Below, piece by piece: positions 28,034-37,578 of a stretch of 64,000 nt of DNA (position 1 is its first letter; each line of letters opens with the position of its first letter). Under the pieces are notes generated by a model, which saw only the letters and a list, made by a program, of their open reading frames with translations, was not told where the DNA came from and did no database searches. Source of the DNA: an uncultured Eubacterium sp. GTDB lineage: Bacteria; Bacillota; Clostridia; Lachnospirales; Lachnospiraceae. The stretch spans positions 51,729 to 115,728 of the forward strand of contig CAJTZN010000004.1 of the NCBI GenBank assembly GCA_910584065.1, given 5' to 3'. A program made the translations under genes and the position numbers.

Positions 28034-30118
28034 ATGAATGAACGCCTAAACTATAAACTGAGACAGGATTTATCCTGTATAAAAAACAGAATCAAATTCA
28101 AATGCTGCCGGATGATCTACATGACGCAGGACAAAATGGTGATGTTTGAATCCTTCCACGGAAAACGGTGCGGGGACAGCGTAAAAGCGATCTACGACGC
28201 GATGGTTTTCGACGAAGCGTTCCGCGACTACACATTTGTGTGGGCCTTTACGGATCCGGACGCCCACCGGGAACTTTTGGACAATCCACATACGATCCTC
28301 GTCAAAAAGGGATCGTCCGACTATTTCCGCTACTACGCCGCCTGCCGCTTTTGGATCAATAATGTGAGCATCCCGGATTTTCTCGTACCGGGGAGGGGCC
28401 AGGTATACATCGAGACGTGGCACGGCACCCCGCTCAAGCGGCTCGGCTGCGACATAGAGACGGACAGCGACCCGCGGCAGTCGAAAAAGCGCATGCACAG
28501 GCGTTACCGGATCAAGGGAAAGAAAGTGACTCGCTTCCTCTCCCCCTCCCCGTACTACAGCGAGCGGATGGCAACCGCGTTCGGACTGCGGAAGAAAAAC
28601 AAAAAAATATTTGTCAATACGGGATATCCGCGAAACGACGCGCTGTTCCACTACACCGCAGAGGACGTCGCGCGCATACGCGAATCCCTCGGCATCCCCG
28701 AGGGAAAGAAGGTCATTTTGTACACCCCTACATGGCGTGACACCGACTACACCCCAGGACAGGGATTCCAGTACAAAAATCCGGTCAACCTAAAAAAAGT
28801 AGTTGACAGTATCCCTCCGGAGTGCGTGCTTTTATTCCGTGCGCATCACCAGAACGGCCTGTCAGAAGTGATCCGGAGTTCCGACCGCATCATCGACGTC
28901 ACCGACGTGGATGACATCAATGAACTGTACATCATCAGCGATCTGATGGTGACCGACTACTCTTCGACGATGTTTGATTTCAGCAATCTCAAACGTCCGA
29001 TGGTCTTTCACATGTATGACCGGGAAGAATACGAGGAAAAGATCCGGGGATTTTATTTTGATCTTTCGCTGCTGCCGGGCCCCATTACAAAAACTGAGGA
29101 AGAACTGGCAGCGGCCATCACCCGGCAGTTGTCGTCGTTCGACTACGACTCGGATGAAACGTACCAGACCTTTCATGAGACATTTAACAAATGGGAAGAC
29201 GGACAGGCCGCCCACCGCGCCATCGAGCGCTGTATCACGATCGCGCCCCACAAAAAGGGACTTTGGGAGCGTTTTGTCCTGAACTATAAAAAAATCGCGA
29301 ACCGCGTCCACATCCTGTATACGATCGTCCGCTATAACATCACAGGCTTTTTTAATAAGCACGGACTGTTTTTGGACAATAACGGACGGCGCCTCATGGA
29401 CATGAAGGACTCCCACAAAGGCGAGCGCTGTTTCCTCATCGGCAACGGCCCCAGCCTCTCGCCGGATGACCTGAACCTGTTAAAAGACGAATACACCTTC
29501 GCGACAAACATGGTCTACAAAATTTTTGACAAGACCGAATGGCGCCCCAGCTTCCACTGTGTATCGGACAGCATTTACGCCACGAAGCTGCGGGATGAAA
29601 TATACAATAACATCAAATCCCCGCTGTTCACGATCGAAAAGACCTATCACAAAATGACGAAACGGACGCTTGATACGACGTATGTCCACACGATCGCCAG
29701 TGAGCGGTATAAAGTCAAGGGAAATCTGTTCGCCTACTGTATGGTAAAGGCGACCGTACTCTCACTGGCGGCGGAATTTGCCTTCCACATGGGATTTTCC
29801 GAGATCTATCTGCTCGGCGTGGACTGTACGAACCCCCATGCGGCCGGCGGACATTTCACGGAAAATTACACGACAAAAGAAATCGCCCAGACCGATATTT
29901 CCCGCATCAAGACGCGTATGAAACAGGAAAATGTAACGACTGAGCAGATCGGTGAGCACATCATCGACCGCTCCCTCGTCGTATACCGGCTGCTGAAGCA
30001 GTACGCGGACAAGCACGGGATCCACATATACAACGCGACGCGGGGCGGGAACCTCGAAGTGTTTCCACGGGTGACGCTGGAGGACGTCCTGGCCTCGGAC
30101 GAAAATAGTGTGAATTAG
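28034..30118 (+). CDS. CDP-glycerol glycerophosphotransferase fused to a DUF115/GT42-like domain
   Basis: 694 residues. Residues about 30-400 form a TagB/TagF-type glycerophosphotransferase: VMFESFHGKRCGDSVKAIYD, ETWHGTPLKRLG, VILYTPTWRD, FRAHHQ and TDYSSTMFDF. From about residue 465 a second domain begins GERCFLIGNGPSLSPDDLNL, with FATNMVYKIF, EIYLLGVDC and IYNATRGGNLEVFPRV. This is the pattern of DUF115 (Maf flagellin glycosyltransferases) and of GT42 sialyltransferases, which use CMP-activated nonulosonates. The next genes encode a CMP-ulosonate synthetase, aldolase and phosphatase. I infer that the fusion joins glycerol phosphate and an ulosonic acid in one surface polymer. Cytoplasmic or membrane-associated; the ribosome binding site is weak. 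Confidence 0.88.
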   Translation: MNERLNYKLRQDLSCIKNRIKFKCCRMIYMTQDKMVMFESFHGKRCGDSVKAIYDAMVFDEAFRDYTFVWAFTDPDAHRELLDNPHTILVKKGSSDYFRYYAACRFWINNVSIPDFLVPGRGQVYIETWHGTPLKRLGCDIETDSDPRQSKKRMHRRYRIKGKKVTRFLSPSPYYSERMATAFGLRKKNKKIFVNTGYPRNDALFHYTAEDVARIRESLGIPEGKKVILYTPTWRDTDYTPGQGFQYKNPVNLKKVVDSIPPECVLLFRAHHQNGLSEVIRSSDRIIDVTDVDDINELYIISDLMVTDYSSTMFDFSNLKRPMVFHMYDREEYEEKIRGFYFDLSLLPGPITKTEEELAAAITRQLSSFDYDSDETYQTFHETFNKWEDGQAAHRAIERCITIAPHKKGLWERFVLNYKKIANRVHILYTIVRYNITGFFNKHGLFLDNNGRRLMDMKDSHKGERCFLIGNGPSLSPDDLNLLKDEYTFATNMVYKIFDKTEWRPSFHCVSDSIYATKLRDEIYNNIKSPLFTIEKTYHKMTKRTLDTTYVHTIASERYKVKGNLFAYCMVKATVLSLAAEFAFHMGFSEIYLLGVDCTNPHAAGGHFTENYTTKEIAQTDISRIKTRMKQENVTTEQIGEHIIDRSLVVYRLLKQYADKHGIHIYNATRGGNLEVFPRVTLEDVLASDENSVN

Positions 30119-30128
30119 GAGGAAAATC

Positions 30129-30869
30129 ATGAAAATAATAGGAGTAATCCCCGCCCGGTACAAATCCAGCCGTTTTCCGGGCAAACCGTTAGTAGACATA
30201 TGCGGCAAACCGATGATCTGGTGGGTATACCAGCAGGCCATGAAAGTCACGGAATTTGACGCCGTGTACATTGCCACCGACGACGAGCGTATCAAAGCCG
30301 CCTGTGAAGAACATAATATGAAGGTAGTCATGACTTCCGACTCCCATCCGACCGGTTCGGACCGCGTCGCCGAAGTGGCCACGAAAGTCGAAGGCGACCT
30401 GTTTATCAATATACAGGGAGACGAGCCCGTCATCAATCCGGACATGATCCGGGAAGTGATCTCCATCTTTTTTGAAGATGAGACCGTCACATTCGGAAGC
30501 CTGAAAAAAGAAATCACGGATCCGGATGAAATAAAAGCGACCAGCACGGTAAAAGTAGTGACCGACCAAAAAGGAGACGCCATGTATTTTTCGCGCTCCG
30601 TCATCCCATCGAACATCAAGGATGGCAGCCTGGCGCGCGTATTCCGCCACGTCGGGATCTACGCGTATAAACGTGATTTTTTGCAGGCCTTTTCTAACAT
30701 GACCCAGACCGAACTGGAACTCGGCGAGGGAATCGAGCCGCTCCGCGCGATGGAACGCGGTTACAAGATGCGTCTCAAGGAAACGAAACACTCTTCGATC
30801 GGCGTCGATCTGCCGGAACATGTAGAGAAGGTCGAGCGGGTGATCAAAGGGATCGATACCCTGGACTGA
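30129..30869 (+). CDS. kdsB: 3-deoxy-ulosonate (Kdo-type) cytidylyltransferase
   Basis: 246 residues, full length for KdsB. It has IPARYKSSRFPGKPL (nucleotide loop), YIATDDERI, SDSHPTGSDRVAEVA, INIQGDEPVI and RHVGIYAYKRDFL, all hallmarks of CMP-Kdo synthetase. The enzyme activates a 3-deoxy-2-ulosonic acid with CTP. Kdo itself is a Gram-negative lipopolysaccharide sugar, so the natural substrate here may be Kdo or a related acid. It sits ten bases after the glycerophosphotransferase fusion with its own GGAGG and is probably co-transcribed with it, the aldolase and the phosphatase. Confidence 0.93.
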   Translation: MKIIGVIPARYKSSRFPGKPLVDICGKPMIWWVYQQAMKVTEFDAVYIATDDERIKAACEEHNMKVVMTSDSHPTGSDRVAEVATKVEGDLFINIQGDEPVINPDMIREVISIFFEDETVTFGSLKKEITDPDEIKATSTVKVVTDQKGDAMYFSRSVIPSNIKDGSLARVFRHVGIYAYKRDFLQAFSNMTQTELELGEGIEPLRAMERGYKMRLKETKHSSIGVDLPEHVEKVERVIKGIDTLD

Positions 30870-30915
30870 TCCCATATCAAGGAAAACCGTATAAAAGAGA
30901 AATGAGGGAATAGAA

Positions 30916-32526
30916 ATGAAACGCGTACAATTACTTGACTGCACGCTGCGAGACGGCGGTTATCTCGTAGATGCACAATTTGGAAATACCGTCATCAAAG
31001 GAATGATTAAAGGACTGACCGACAGCGGCATCGACGTCGTGGAATGCGGCTTTTTAAAAGACGAGCCGCACACGAAGGGAAGTACGATCTTTAATAACGC
31101 CGCGCAGCTGCGCCCGTTTTTGCCGGAAGACCGCAGACAGGCTTCGTTCGTCTGCCTCGCCGACTACAGCCGCTACTCCATTTCCAATCTGGAGCCGTTC
31201 GACGGCACATCGATCGACGGCGTGCGCGCCTGTTTCTTTAAAAACGAGCGCTATGATGTCATTGATTTCTGTAAGGAGATCGTGGAAAAAGGATATAAAT
31301 TGTATGTCCAGCCGGTCGATATTTTAGGTTATACCGACTCGGAACTGCTCGAACTGCTCGAACTCATCAATCCACTGGAGCCGTACGCGTTTTCCATCGT
31401 CGATACGTTTGGCTCCATGTACAAAGAAGATCTGCGCCGCGTCTTCTACCTCATTGACCGCAACTTAAACGCGGTATCGCGCATCGGTTTTCATTCGCAC
31501 AACAATCTGCAGATGTCCTTTTCGCTGTCACAGGAATTTGTCGATATGACACAGGGACTGCGCAAGGTGGTGATCGACGCAACAATGGCCGGTATGGGCC
31601 GAGGCGCCGGCAACACCAACACCGAACTCGTCATGCAGTATATGAACCGAAAATACAACGTCGGATATGATATCGATATTGTTCTCGACCTGATCGACAA
31701 CTACATCGACGGCATCCGGAACACATGCAGCTGGGGGTATTCGACCGCCTATTTCCTGGCCGGTTCGTACAGCGCGCATGTCAACAACATTTCTTACCTG
31801 ACCGCGAAAGCCGGCATCTCCAGCCGCGACATCAACTACCTTCTGAACCGTATCGGCAGCGAGGCGAGAAAACGGTACGATTACGACCTGCTCGAGAAGA
31901 CATATCTCGAATACAACGGAACGATCAAGGACGACGCGAAAGAAGTCGCCACCTTAAAAGATGCGCTCCACGGAAAAGACATCCTCATGCTCCTTCCGGG
32001 CCACAGCATCGTTTCCCACAAAGAAGAAATCCTCACGTACTGCTCGGAGAAAAAGCCGGTTGTGATCAGCGTCAATCTGCTCTCCCACGACTATCCGATC
32101 AACTACGTCTATTTCAGCAATAAAAAACGGTACAACTACTGGAAAAACGCGAGCCGTTTCGGGGAATATAAAAAGATCGTCACGTCAAATGTGACGAATA
32201 TCGAAGAAAAAAACCAATTGATCATCGACTTCACCCGCCTGATCAAATGCGGCTGGGATCAGCTTGACAACTCCGGCATACTGCTCCTGCGCCTTTTGGA
32301 TGAACTGGATGTCGCTTCGATCGCGATGGCCGGATTCGACGGGTACAGCCACGATTTTAGCAGTACGAACTACATGCACAAAGAGATGGAAAAGACGAGA
32401 AACACATTGAACGCTGACGACGCGAACCGGGATGTCCAGAGTATGCTCGAGGACTATATCAACACCAGGCAGTCCGACTGCCCGATCCATTTCCTCACGC
32501 CGTCCCGCTTTGAAATCAACCAATAG
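30916..32526 (+). CDS. DRE-TIM aldolase with a C-terminal DUF115/GT42-like domain
   Basis: 536 residues. The first about 330 are an HMG-CoA lyase/4-hydroxy-2-oxovalerate aldolase-like barrel: LLDCTLRDGGYLVD gives the catalytic and metal-binding residues, FHSHNN the HxH metal ligands, and GMGRGAGNTNTEL the substrate loop. The remaining about 190 residues (ILMLLPGHSIVSHKEEI, PVVISVNLLSHDYPINYVYFSN, SIAMAGFDGYSHD) look like a DUF115-type Rossmann domain in which GNGPS has become PGHS. Members of this barrel class condense pyruvate or acyl donors with aldehydes. In this cassette it may make the 2-keto-3-deoxy acid used by KdsB, replacing KdsA. Assignment to the superfamily is firm; the reaction is inferred. 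GAGGG precedes the start. Confidence 0.85.
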   Translation: MKRVQLLDCTLRDGGYLVDAQFGNTVIKGMIKGLTDSGIDVVECGFLKDEPHTKGSTIFNNAAQLRPFLPEDRRQASFVCLADYSRYSISNLEPFDGTSIDGVRACFFKNERYDVIDFCKEIVEKGYKLYVQPVDILGYTDSELLELLELINPLEPYAFSIVDTFGSMYKEDLRRVFYLIDRNLNAVSRIGFHSHNNLQMSFSLSQEFVDMTQGLRKVVIDATMAGMGRGAGNTNTELVMQYMNRKYNVGYDIDIVLDLIDNYIDGIRNTCSWGYSTAYFLAGSYSAHVNNISYLTAKAGISSRDINYLLNRIGSEARKRYDYDLLEKTYLEYNGTIKDDAKEVATLKDALHGKDILMLLPGHSIVSHKEEILTYCSEKKPVVISVNLLSHDYPINYVYFSNKKRYNYWKNASRFGEYKKIVTSNVTNIEEKNQLIIDFTRLIKCGWDQLDNSGILLLRLLDELDVASIAMAGFDGYSHDFSSTNYMHKEMEKTRNTLNADDANRDVQSMLEDYINTRQSDCPIHFLTPSRFEINQ

Positions 32527-32554
32527 ATCAGTCAGCAATCCAGGAGGACACCTC

Positions 32555-33067
32555 ATGAAAAAGACAATCAATCTGCAGCAGATCAAGCTGTTTGCGATGG
32601 ACGTGGACGGAACGCTTACCGACGGCCACATCTATATGGGAAATGACGGGGAACTGTTCAAATCGTTCCACGTTCACGACGGGCTCGGCATCAAGCTGTT
32701 AAAACACTATGGGATCGTTCCCGCGATCATCACCGGAAGAATGTCTAAGATCGTGGAAAACCGATGCCGTGAAATCGGACTGACGGAATTTCATCAGGGC
32801 GTGAAAAATAAAGCCGCGAAACTTGCGGAACTCATGGAACAATACGGGCTTACCGCAGAGCAGGTCGCCTATATCGGCGATGATATGAACGATCTGAGCG
32901 CGGTCAAAGCCGCCGGCGTTACATTTGCCCCGGCAGACTGTGCGGAAAGCCTCAAGCCTTATATTGATATCATTCTTACAAAACCGTCCGGACAGGCGCC
33001 GGTACGGGAAGCGGTCGATCTTATTTTGAAAGACAGGTATGATTTTCGGGAGTTTTTGGATTTATGA
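32555..33067 (+). CDS. kdsC: KdsC-like HAD phosphatase (ulosonate 8-phosphate phosphatase)
   Basis: 170 residues. The HAD motifs are FAMDVDGTLTDG (nucleophile Asp and acid Asp), ITGRMS (motif II), Lys in the HQGVKNKAAKL region, and IGDDMNDLSA (motif IV). Lack of a cap domain, small size and the GDGELF/HVHDGLGIKLL pattern fit KdsC and the NeuC/CMP-acylneuraminate-linked phosphatases. I take ATG 32555, which has AGGAGG, not the longer upstream frame that overlaps the aldolase. It would remove the phosphate from an ulosonate phosphate before CMP activation. It converges with rpe, with only seven bases between the two stops. Confidence 0.92.
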   Translation: MKKTINLQQIKLFAMDVDGTLTDGHIYMGNDGELFKSFHVHDGLGIKLLKHYGIVPAIITGRMSKIVENRCREIGLTEFHQGVKNKAAKLAELMEQYGLTAEQVAYIGDDMNDLSAVKAAGVTFAPADCAESLKPYIDIILTKPSGQAPVREAVDLILKDRYDFREFLDL

Positions 33068-33074
33068 TACGCTT

Positions 33075-33743
33075 TCATTTCCCCTCATACTCCCCCAAAA
33101 TCCCCTTAAACCGCTTCACATTTTCGGTAATGTCCCCGCGGAACACTTTCGTCCCCGCCACCGCGACATTGGCTCCGGCGTCGAGCACCTCGACCAGCGT
33201 TTCAAAATTCACGCCTCCGTCCACCTCGATATCGACCGCGTACCCTTTTTCATCAATATAGTCCCGGAGCTGCCGGATCTTATCAAACGTATCCCGGCGG
33301 ATCTTCTGTCCGCCGTATCCCGGCTCTACCGTCATGATCAGCACCATATACAACTTCGGAAGCAGCGGCAGGACATCCGCCAGATCCGTCTCTGGTTTTA
33401 TCGAAACCGCCGCCCTTTTTCCCAAACTTAAAATCTCATCGATGGTCTTTTCAAGATCCGCGCACGCCTCCACATGGACCGTGATCCCATCCGCCCCCGC
33501 CTCGGCAAAAGGCTTCACATACCGGATCGGCTCCTCTACCATCAGATGCACATCAAAAAACGTATCCACGCATTTGCGGATACCAGCCACGACCGGCACG
33601 CCAAACGAAATGTTCGGTACAAACATGCCATCCATAATATCAATGTGTATGTAATCGGCTCCCGCCTCGCTCACAGCTGCCAGCTCGTCCCCGAGCCGGG
33701 ATACGTCTGCCGCAAGGATTGACGGCGATAATTTGTAATCCAT
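33075..33743 (-). CDS. rpe: Ribulose-phosphate 3-epimerase
   Basis: 222-residue TIM barrel interconverting ribulose 5-phosphate and xylulose 5-phosphate in the pentose phosphate pathway. The family signatures are LSPSILAADVSRLGDEL, IHIDIMDGMFVPNISFG (metal-binding His and Asp), HLMVEEPIRY, MTVEPGYGGQK and VDGGVN. Full length; AGAGGGGA before the ATG. It is the last gene of the long leftward housekeeping run, about 40 bases after rsgA. The rsgA-rpe-(thiamine pyrophosphokinase) order is common in Firmicutes; the third gene is absent here and replaced by the convergent kdsC. Confidence 0.96.
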   Translation of the reverse strand: MDYKLSPSILAADVSRLGDELAAVSEAGADYIHIDIMDGMFVPNISFGVPVVAGIRKCVDTFFDVHLMVEEPIRYVKPFAEAGADGITVHVEACADLEKTIDEILSLGKRAAVSIKPETDLADVLPLLPKLYMVLIMTVEPGYGGQKIRRDTFDKIRQLRDYIDEKGYAVDIEVDGGVNFETLVEVLDAGANVAVAGTKVFRGDITENVKRFKGILGEYEGK

Positions 33744-33784
33744 AGGTTCCCCTCTTTTCTTTTTCTACGCATCAGGCCTTCTGA

Positions 33785-34687
33785 TCAGGTATATTTCCGC
33801 TCTTCCCACTCTTTCAATTCCCCGAACAGCTGGACATAGTTTTCATACCGCACTGGATTCAGCAGTCCCTGCTCCAGCGCCTCTTTCACCTTGCAGCCGG
33901 GTTCATGCGTATGCGAGCACCCCATAAACCGGCACTGGCCCTCATAAGGCGCAAATTCTGTAAAATAATGTCTCAGTTCTTCCTTTTCCATATCCGGCAT
34001 ACGCAGGGAACTAAAACCCGGCGTATCAAATAAATAGGTCCTTTTTCCGATACAGAACAGCTCGGAATGCCTCGTCGTATGCCGCCCCCGGCCAATCTTT
34101 TCGCTGACTGCCCCGGTTTTCGAGGAAGCCTGCGGATAAATTTCATTGAGAATGCTCGATTTGCCGACGCCGGACGGCCCGGCCAGAACCGTCGTCCTTC
34201 CTTCCAGCCGCCGGCGCAGTCCTTCCAAACCGATGCGTTCTTTACTGCTCACGAAAAGGACTTCATTGGCGCACTTTTCATACACCTGCCTCAGACGTTC
34301 CTCTTCGTCCTCCGGCACAATATCCAGCTTATTAAAGCAGATCGCCGTCTCGATCCCCTGCCTGCCCATCATCACGAGAAACCGGTCGAGCAGGTTCAGG
34401 TTCGGCATCGGATCGGCCATCGCAAACAAAACCAGCGCCTGATCCACATTGGCGACCTCCGGCCGGATGAGACAGTTTTTCCGCGGCAGGATCTCCTCGA
34501 TATTTCCCCACTGCTGTTCATCTGAAATGACCTGGATCCTCACATCATCCCCGACGAGGGGCTTTACCTTATCTTTACGGAACAGTCCCTTCGCCTTACA
34601 TTCATACTGCCGACTGCTGCCGTCAGCTTCACAGTCCACGTAGTAAAAACCGCCGATCCCTTTTACAATTTTGCCCGTCCGCTCCAT
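33785..34687 (-). CDS. rsgA: Ribosome small-subunit-dependent GTPase A
   Basis: 300 residues: an OB-fold at the N-terminus, a circularly permuted GTPase (NKLD before GPSGVGKSS, then GRGRHTTRHSELF and DTPGFS), and a C-terminal zinc module (CRFMGCSHTHEPGCKV). RsgA acts in late 30S assembly, checking the decoding centre. Its ATG shares one base with the stop of the PASTA kinase gene (TGATG), showing tight coupling. Kinase-RsgA adjacency is typical of Firmicutes. Confidence 0.96.
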   Translation of the reverse strand: MERTGKIVKGIGGFYYVDCEADGSSRQYECKAKGLFRKDKVKPLVGDDVRIQVISDEQQWGNIEEILPRKNCLIRPEVANVDQALVLFAMADPMPNLNLLDRFLVMMGRQGIETAICFNKLDIVPEDEEERLRQVYEKCANEVLFVSSKERIGLEGLRRRLEGRTTVLAGPSGVGKSSILNEIYPQASSKTGAVSEKIGRGRHTTRHSELFCIGKRTYLFDTPGFSSLRMPDMEKEELRHYFTEFAPYEGQCRFMGCSHTHEPGCKVKEALEQGLLNPVRYENYVQLFGELKEWEERKYT

Positions 34688-36738
34688 CAGCTGGCAACCC
34701 TCTTAAACGTGATCGAATACGTATCCACGACCGTCCCGCTGCGGTACACGCTGATCTTTCCGGTATTGGCGCTCTTTCCCGTCACCTGGAGCGTGTACGG
34801 GAACTGGTTCGGCCCGAGCGTCGCTTTCTTGATCGACGTATCCTTGCCGTCCTGCGTAAGAACAAATTCAAACTCTTCCGCCGGATCTTCCGGATAGTCA
34901 AATGGATTGTTGATCGTCACCGTTCCTTCATACGTATACGTCTGCTCTTCTCCGAGACTGAGCGTAATATCTACCGTCGTTCCCTGTTCCACCTGCGTGT
35001 TTTTCGACACGCTCTGCACGCACACCCGGTTTTTCTGTACCGACGAATAGCTGGTCGATTCCGAACCGAGTTCCAATCCAACTTTTTTCAGTTCCCGTCT
35101 GGCCTGGCTTCTGGTCAGCCCGATCAGATTCGGCACCTTCGCGTATTTCGTTTCCTCACCTTTACTCGGATAGATCGTGATCTCGTCGCCTTTGTCCGTC
35201 TTTTTGCCTGCGGCCGGTTTCGTGTACGCCACCCTTCCGATCGGCTGGCTGCTGTATACGTCAGCACCCTGCGTCACGGTAAAACCTTTTTCCTGAAGCG
35301 CGTTGATCGCGTCGGTGATCGTTTTTCCTGTCGTATCCGGTACAGAAATCTGCTCTCTTCCAGTGCTGACGACGACCTCTACCTGATCGCCTTCCTTCAT
35401 TGACGTCCCCGCCGCCGGATTCGTGCGGATGACCCTTCCTTTCTCGATATCATCCGAAGCTTCTTCCACATACGTAACTTCGAAATCATGATTTCCAAGA
35501 TCCGTAGCCACGTCATCCTTTAACCGGTCCTCATAGTCCGGAAGCGTAAACGTTTCGCTGTCCGCAGTCGCCCCCGGCGCCGCCGACTCAGTCACAACCG
35601 CCTTGTTTCCGTCATCGCTGCTCTCGCCACTGTCCTTTGATATGCCCCAAAGGCCAATAAAACGCCCTAACATATAAATCACGACAAGGCCGATGATGAT
35701 CGCCACCGCGATACTTCCAAAAACAAGCGCTTTCTCCAGCTTCGGATCCACATCCGACTTATTTTCCTCTTCGTCGCGCCCCTCAGCCAGCTCCTCTTCG
35801 TCTGACGCCGGGATATGACTATTGCGTGAAGCATGTTTCAGCGTATTCACATCGTCTTTTGACATCAGGATCGTCCCGCCATTTCCATATAAATTTCCGA
35901 TCACCCCGTACTCGCCATCGGGATCCTGGAGAAATCCCTTTAAGTCAGCGATCAGGTCCACCGCCGACAGATAACGCAGTTCTGTTTTTTTCTGCATACA
36001 TTTATTCACAATATTACTGAGTCCTCTCGGGATCGACGCATCCTGCGCGGCAAGCGGCACCGCGTCTTCCTGGATATGGGCAAGGGCGATCGCCACCGCG
36101 CTCTCCCCGGTAAACGGAAGATCCCCGCTCAGCATCTCATACATCGTAACGCCGAGCGAATAAATATCGCTCTTTTCATCACTGTATCCGCCGCGCGCCT
36201 GTTCTGGGGAAATGTAATGCACCGAGCCCATGGCGTTCGCGGTGATCGTATTGGAACTCGCCGCCTTGGCGATACCAAAATCCGAAACTTTCGCCGTGCC
36301 GTCCCTGGCAATCAGTATATTCTGCGGCTTCACGTCGCGGTGCACGATGTTGTTCCGGTGCGCCGCGTCCAGTCCGTTTGCGATCTGAAGGGAAATGCCT
36401 ACTGCTTCCTTGACCGAAAGCTTCCCCTTCTCCTCGATATATTTTTTTAACGTGATCCCATCTACCAATTCCATCACGATATAATACAGTCCGTCTTCCT
36501 CACCCACGTCATAAATGCCAACGATATTCGGATGCGACATGCTGGCGATCGCCTGCGCCTCTCCGCGGAACTTGGCAACAAATTTCGTATCGTCACTATA
36601 CTCCTGTTTTAAGATCTTAATCGCGACAAATCGGTTCAACCGATGGCATTTGGCGCGAAATACGTCCGCCATGCCGCCGCTGCCGACCTTTTCCAATATC
36701 TCATAGCGGTCGCCAATAATGGTTCCTATACTCACCAA
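34687..36738 (-). CDS. prkC: PASTA-domain Ser/Thr protein kinase (PrkC/Stk1 family)
   Basis: Eukaryotic-type kinase: GSGGMADVF (P-loop), VAIKILK, HRDVKPQN, SDFGIAK, GSVHYISPEQA. A membrane segment lies at about residues 340-362 (VFGSIAVAIIIGLVVIYML), followed outside by three PASTA domains (EVTYVEEASDDIEKGRVIRT, ISVPDTTGKTITDAINAL, AKVPNLIGLTRSQARREL) and a beta-rich tail. PASTA domains sense muropeptides or lipid II; the kinase tunes growth and wall synthesis. The start is uncertain: the ATG at 36753 contains the GGAGG itself, so TTG 36738 or GTG 36735 is more likely. The phosphatase gene lies just upstream. Confidence 0.95.
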   Translation of the reverse strand: MVSIGTIIGDRYEILEKVGSGGMADVFRAKCHRLNRFVAIKILKQEYSDDTKFVAKFRGEAQAIASMSHPNIVGIYDVGEEDGLYYIVMELVDGITLKKYIEEKGKLSVKEAVGISLQIANGLDAAHRNNIVHRDVKPQNILIARDGTAKVSDFGIAKAASSNTITANAMGSVHYISPEQARGGYSDEKSDIYSLGVTMYEMLSGDLPFTGESAVAIALAHIQEDAVPLAAQDASIPRGLSNIVNKCMQKKTELRYLSAVDLIADLKGFLQDPDGEYGVIGNLYGNGGTILMSKDDVNTLKHASRNSHIPASDEEELAEGRDEEENKSDVDPKLEKALVFGSIAVAIIIGLVVIYMLGRFIGLWGISKDSGESSDDGNKAVVTESAAPGATADSETFTLPDYEDRLKDDVATDLGNHDFEVTYVEEASDDIEKGRVIRTNPAAGTSMKEGDQVEVVVSTGREQISVPDTTGKTITDAINALQEKGFTVTQGADVYSSQPIGRVAYTKPAAGKKTDKGDEITIYPSKGEETKYAKVPNLIGLTRSQARRELKKVGLELGSESTSYSSVQKNRVCVQSVSKNTQVEQGTTVDITLSLGEEQTYTYEGTVTINNPFDYPEDPAEEFEFVLTQDGKDTSIKKATLGPNQFPYTLQVTGKSANTGKISVYRSGTVVDTYSITFKRVAS

Positions 36739-36769
36739 AACAAATTCCTCCATTCTGTCAATACTGAAA

Positions 36770-37492
36770 CTATATCCGAACTAAGACAACACTTATATTA
36801 TCCTTTCCACCGGCTTCGTTCGCCTCTTTCACCAACAGTTCCCCCACTCGCTTCATATCATCTCGGTTCTGCTTTAAAATCGACTCGATCCGGTCATCCT
36901 CGAGCATATTCGTCAATCCGTCCGAACACAACAAGAGCACGTCCCCTTCGTCCACTTCAATTTCAAAGCAATCCGCTTTTACCATGCTGTCTGTTCCAAG
37001 AGCTCGTGTAATGATATTTTTATTGGGATGCGTACGCATATCCTCTTTCTGGAGTTTCCCAGACTGAACCATCTCTTCTACGAGCGAATGATCCACCGTC
37101 ACCTGCTTCAACGTATCTTTACATACATACAGCCGCGAATCACCCACATTGATCACGTAAACCGTATCCCCTAACACCACGGCGGCAACGATCGTCGTCC
37201 CCATTCCGTACAATGCCACGTTTTCCAGCGAGGCATCGTATACAGCCTCATTGGCGACGGCCACTGCCTGTTCCAATATTCCGATCGGCGTTACTTTTGT
37301 ACTTTTTTCAATCTGTGAGACAACTTCCTCCACACACATCCGCGAGGCGGTATCTCCTGCATTGTGACCGCCCATTCCGTCAGCCACAATAAACAGATTC
37401 GGGAAACTTCCGACCGCGTGTTCCTGGCAGAACACATAGTCCTGATTTGCGTCTCTTGTGCGCCCCGTATCTGTTATAGAAAATGTTTGCAC
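36770..37492 (-). CDS. prpC: PP2C-family Ser/Thr phosphatase (PrpC/Stp)
   Basis: 240 residues. The metal-dependent phosphatase motifs are TDTGRTRDANQDY, VADGMGGHNAGDTAS, NVGDSRLYV, THPNKNIITRALG, LLLCSDGLTNM and GGKDNISVVLV. It dephosphorylates targets of the neighbouring PASTA kinase and often the kinase itself. GTG start at 37492, seven bases after GGAGG. Kinase and phosphatase genes are 30 bases apart, so co-expression is expected. Confidence 0.95.
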   Translation of the reverse strand: MQTFSITDTGRTRDANQDYVFCQEHAVGSFPNLFIVADGMGGHNAGDTASRMCVEEVVSQIEKSTKVTPIGILEQAVAVANEAVYDASLENVALYGMGTTIVAAVVLGDTVYVINVGDSRLYVCKDTLKQVTVDHSLVEEMVQSGKLQKEDMRTHPNKNIITRALGTDSMVKADCFEIEVDEGDVLLLCSDGLTNMLEDDRIESILKQNRDDMKRVGELLVKEANEAGGKDNISVVLVRI

Positions 37493-37578
37493 AGTTTGAC
37501 CTCCTTAGTTACAACTTCAACAGATTACTTCCATAATATCACAAGAACGAAAAAAGGACAAGATTTATTTGTTTTATC

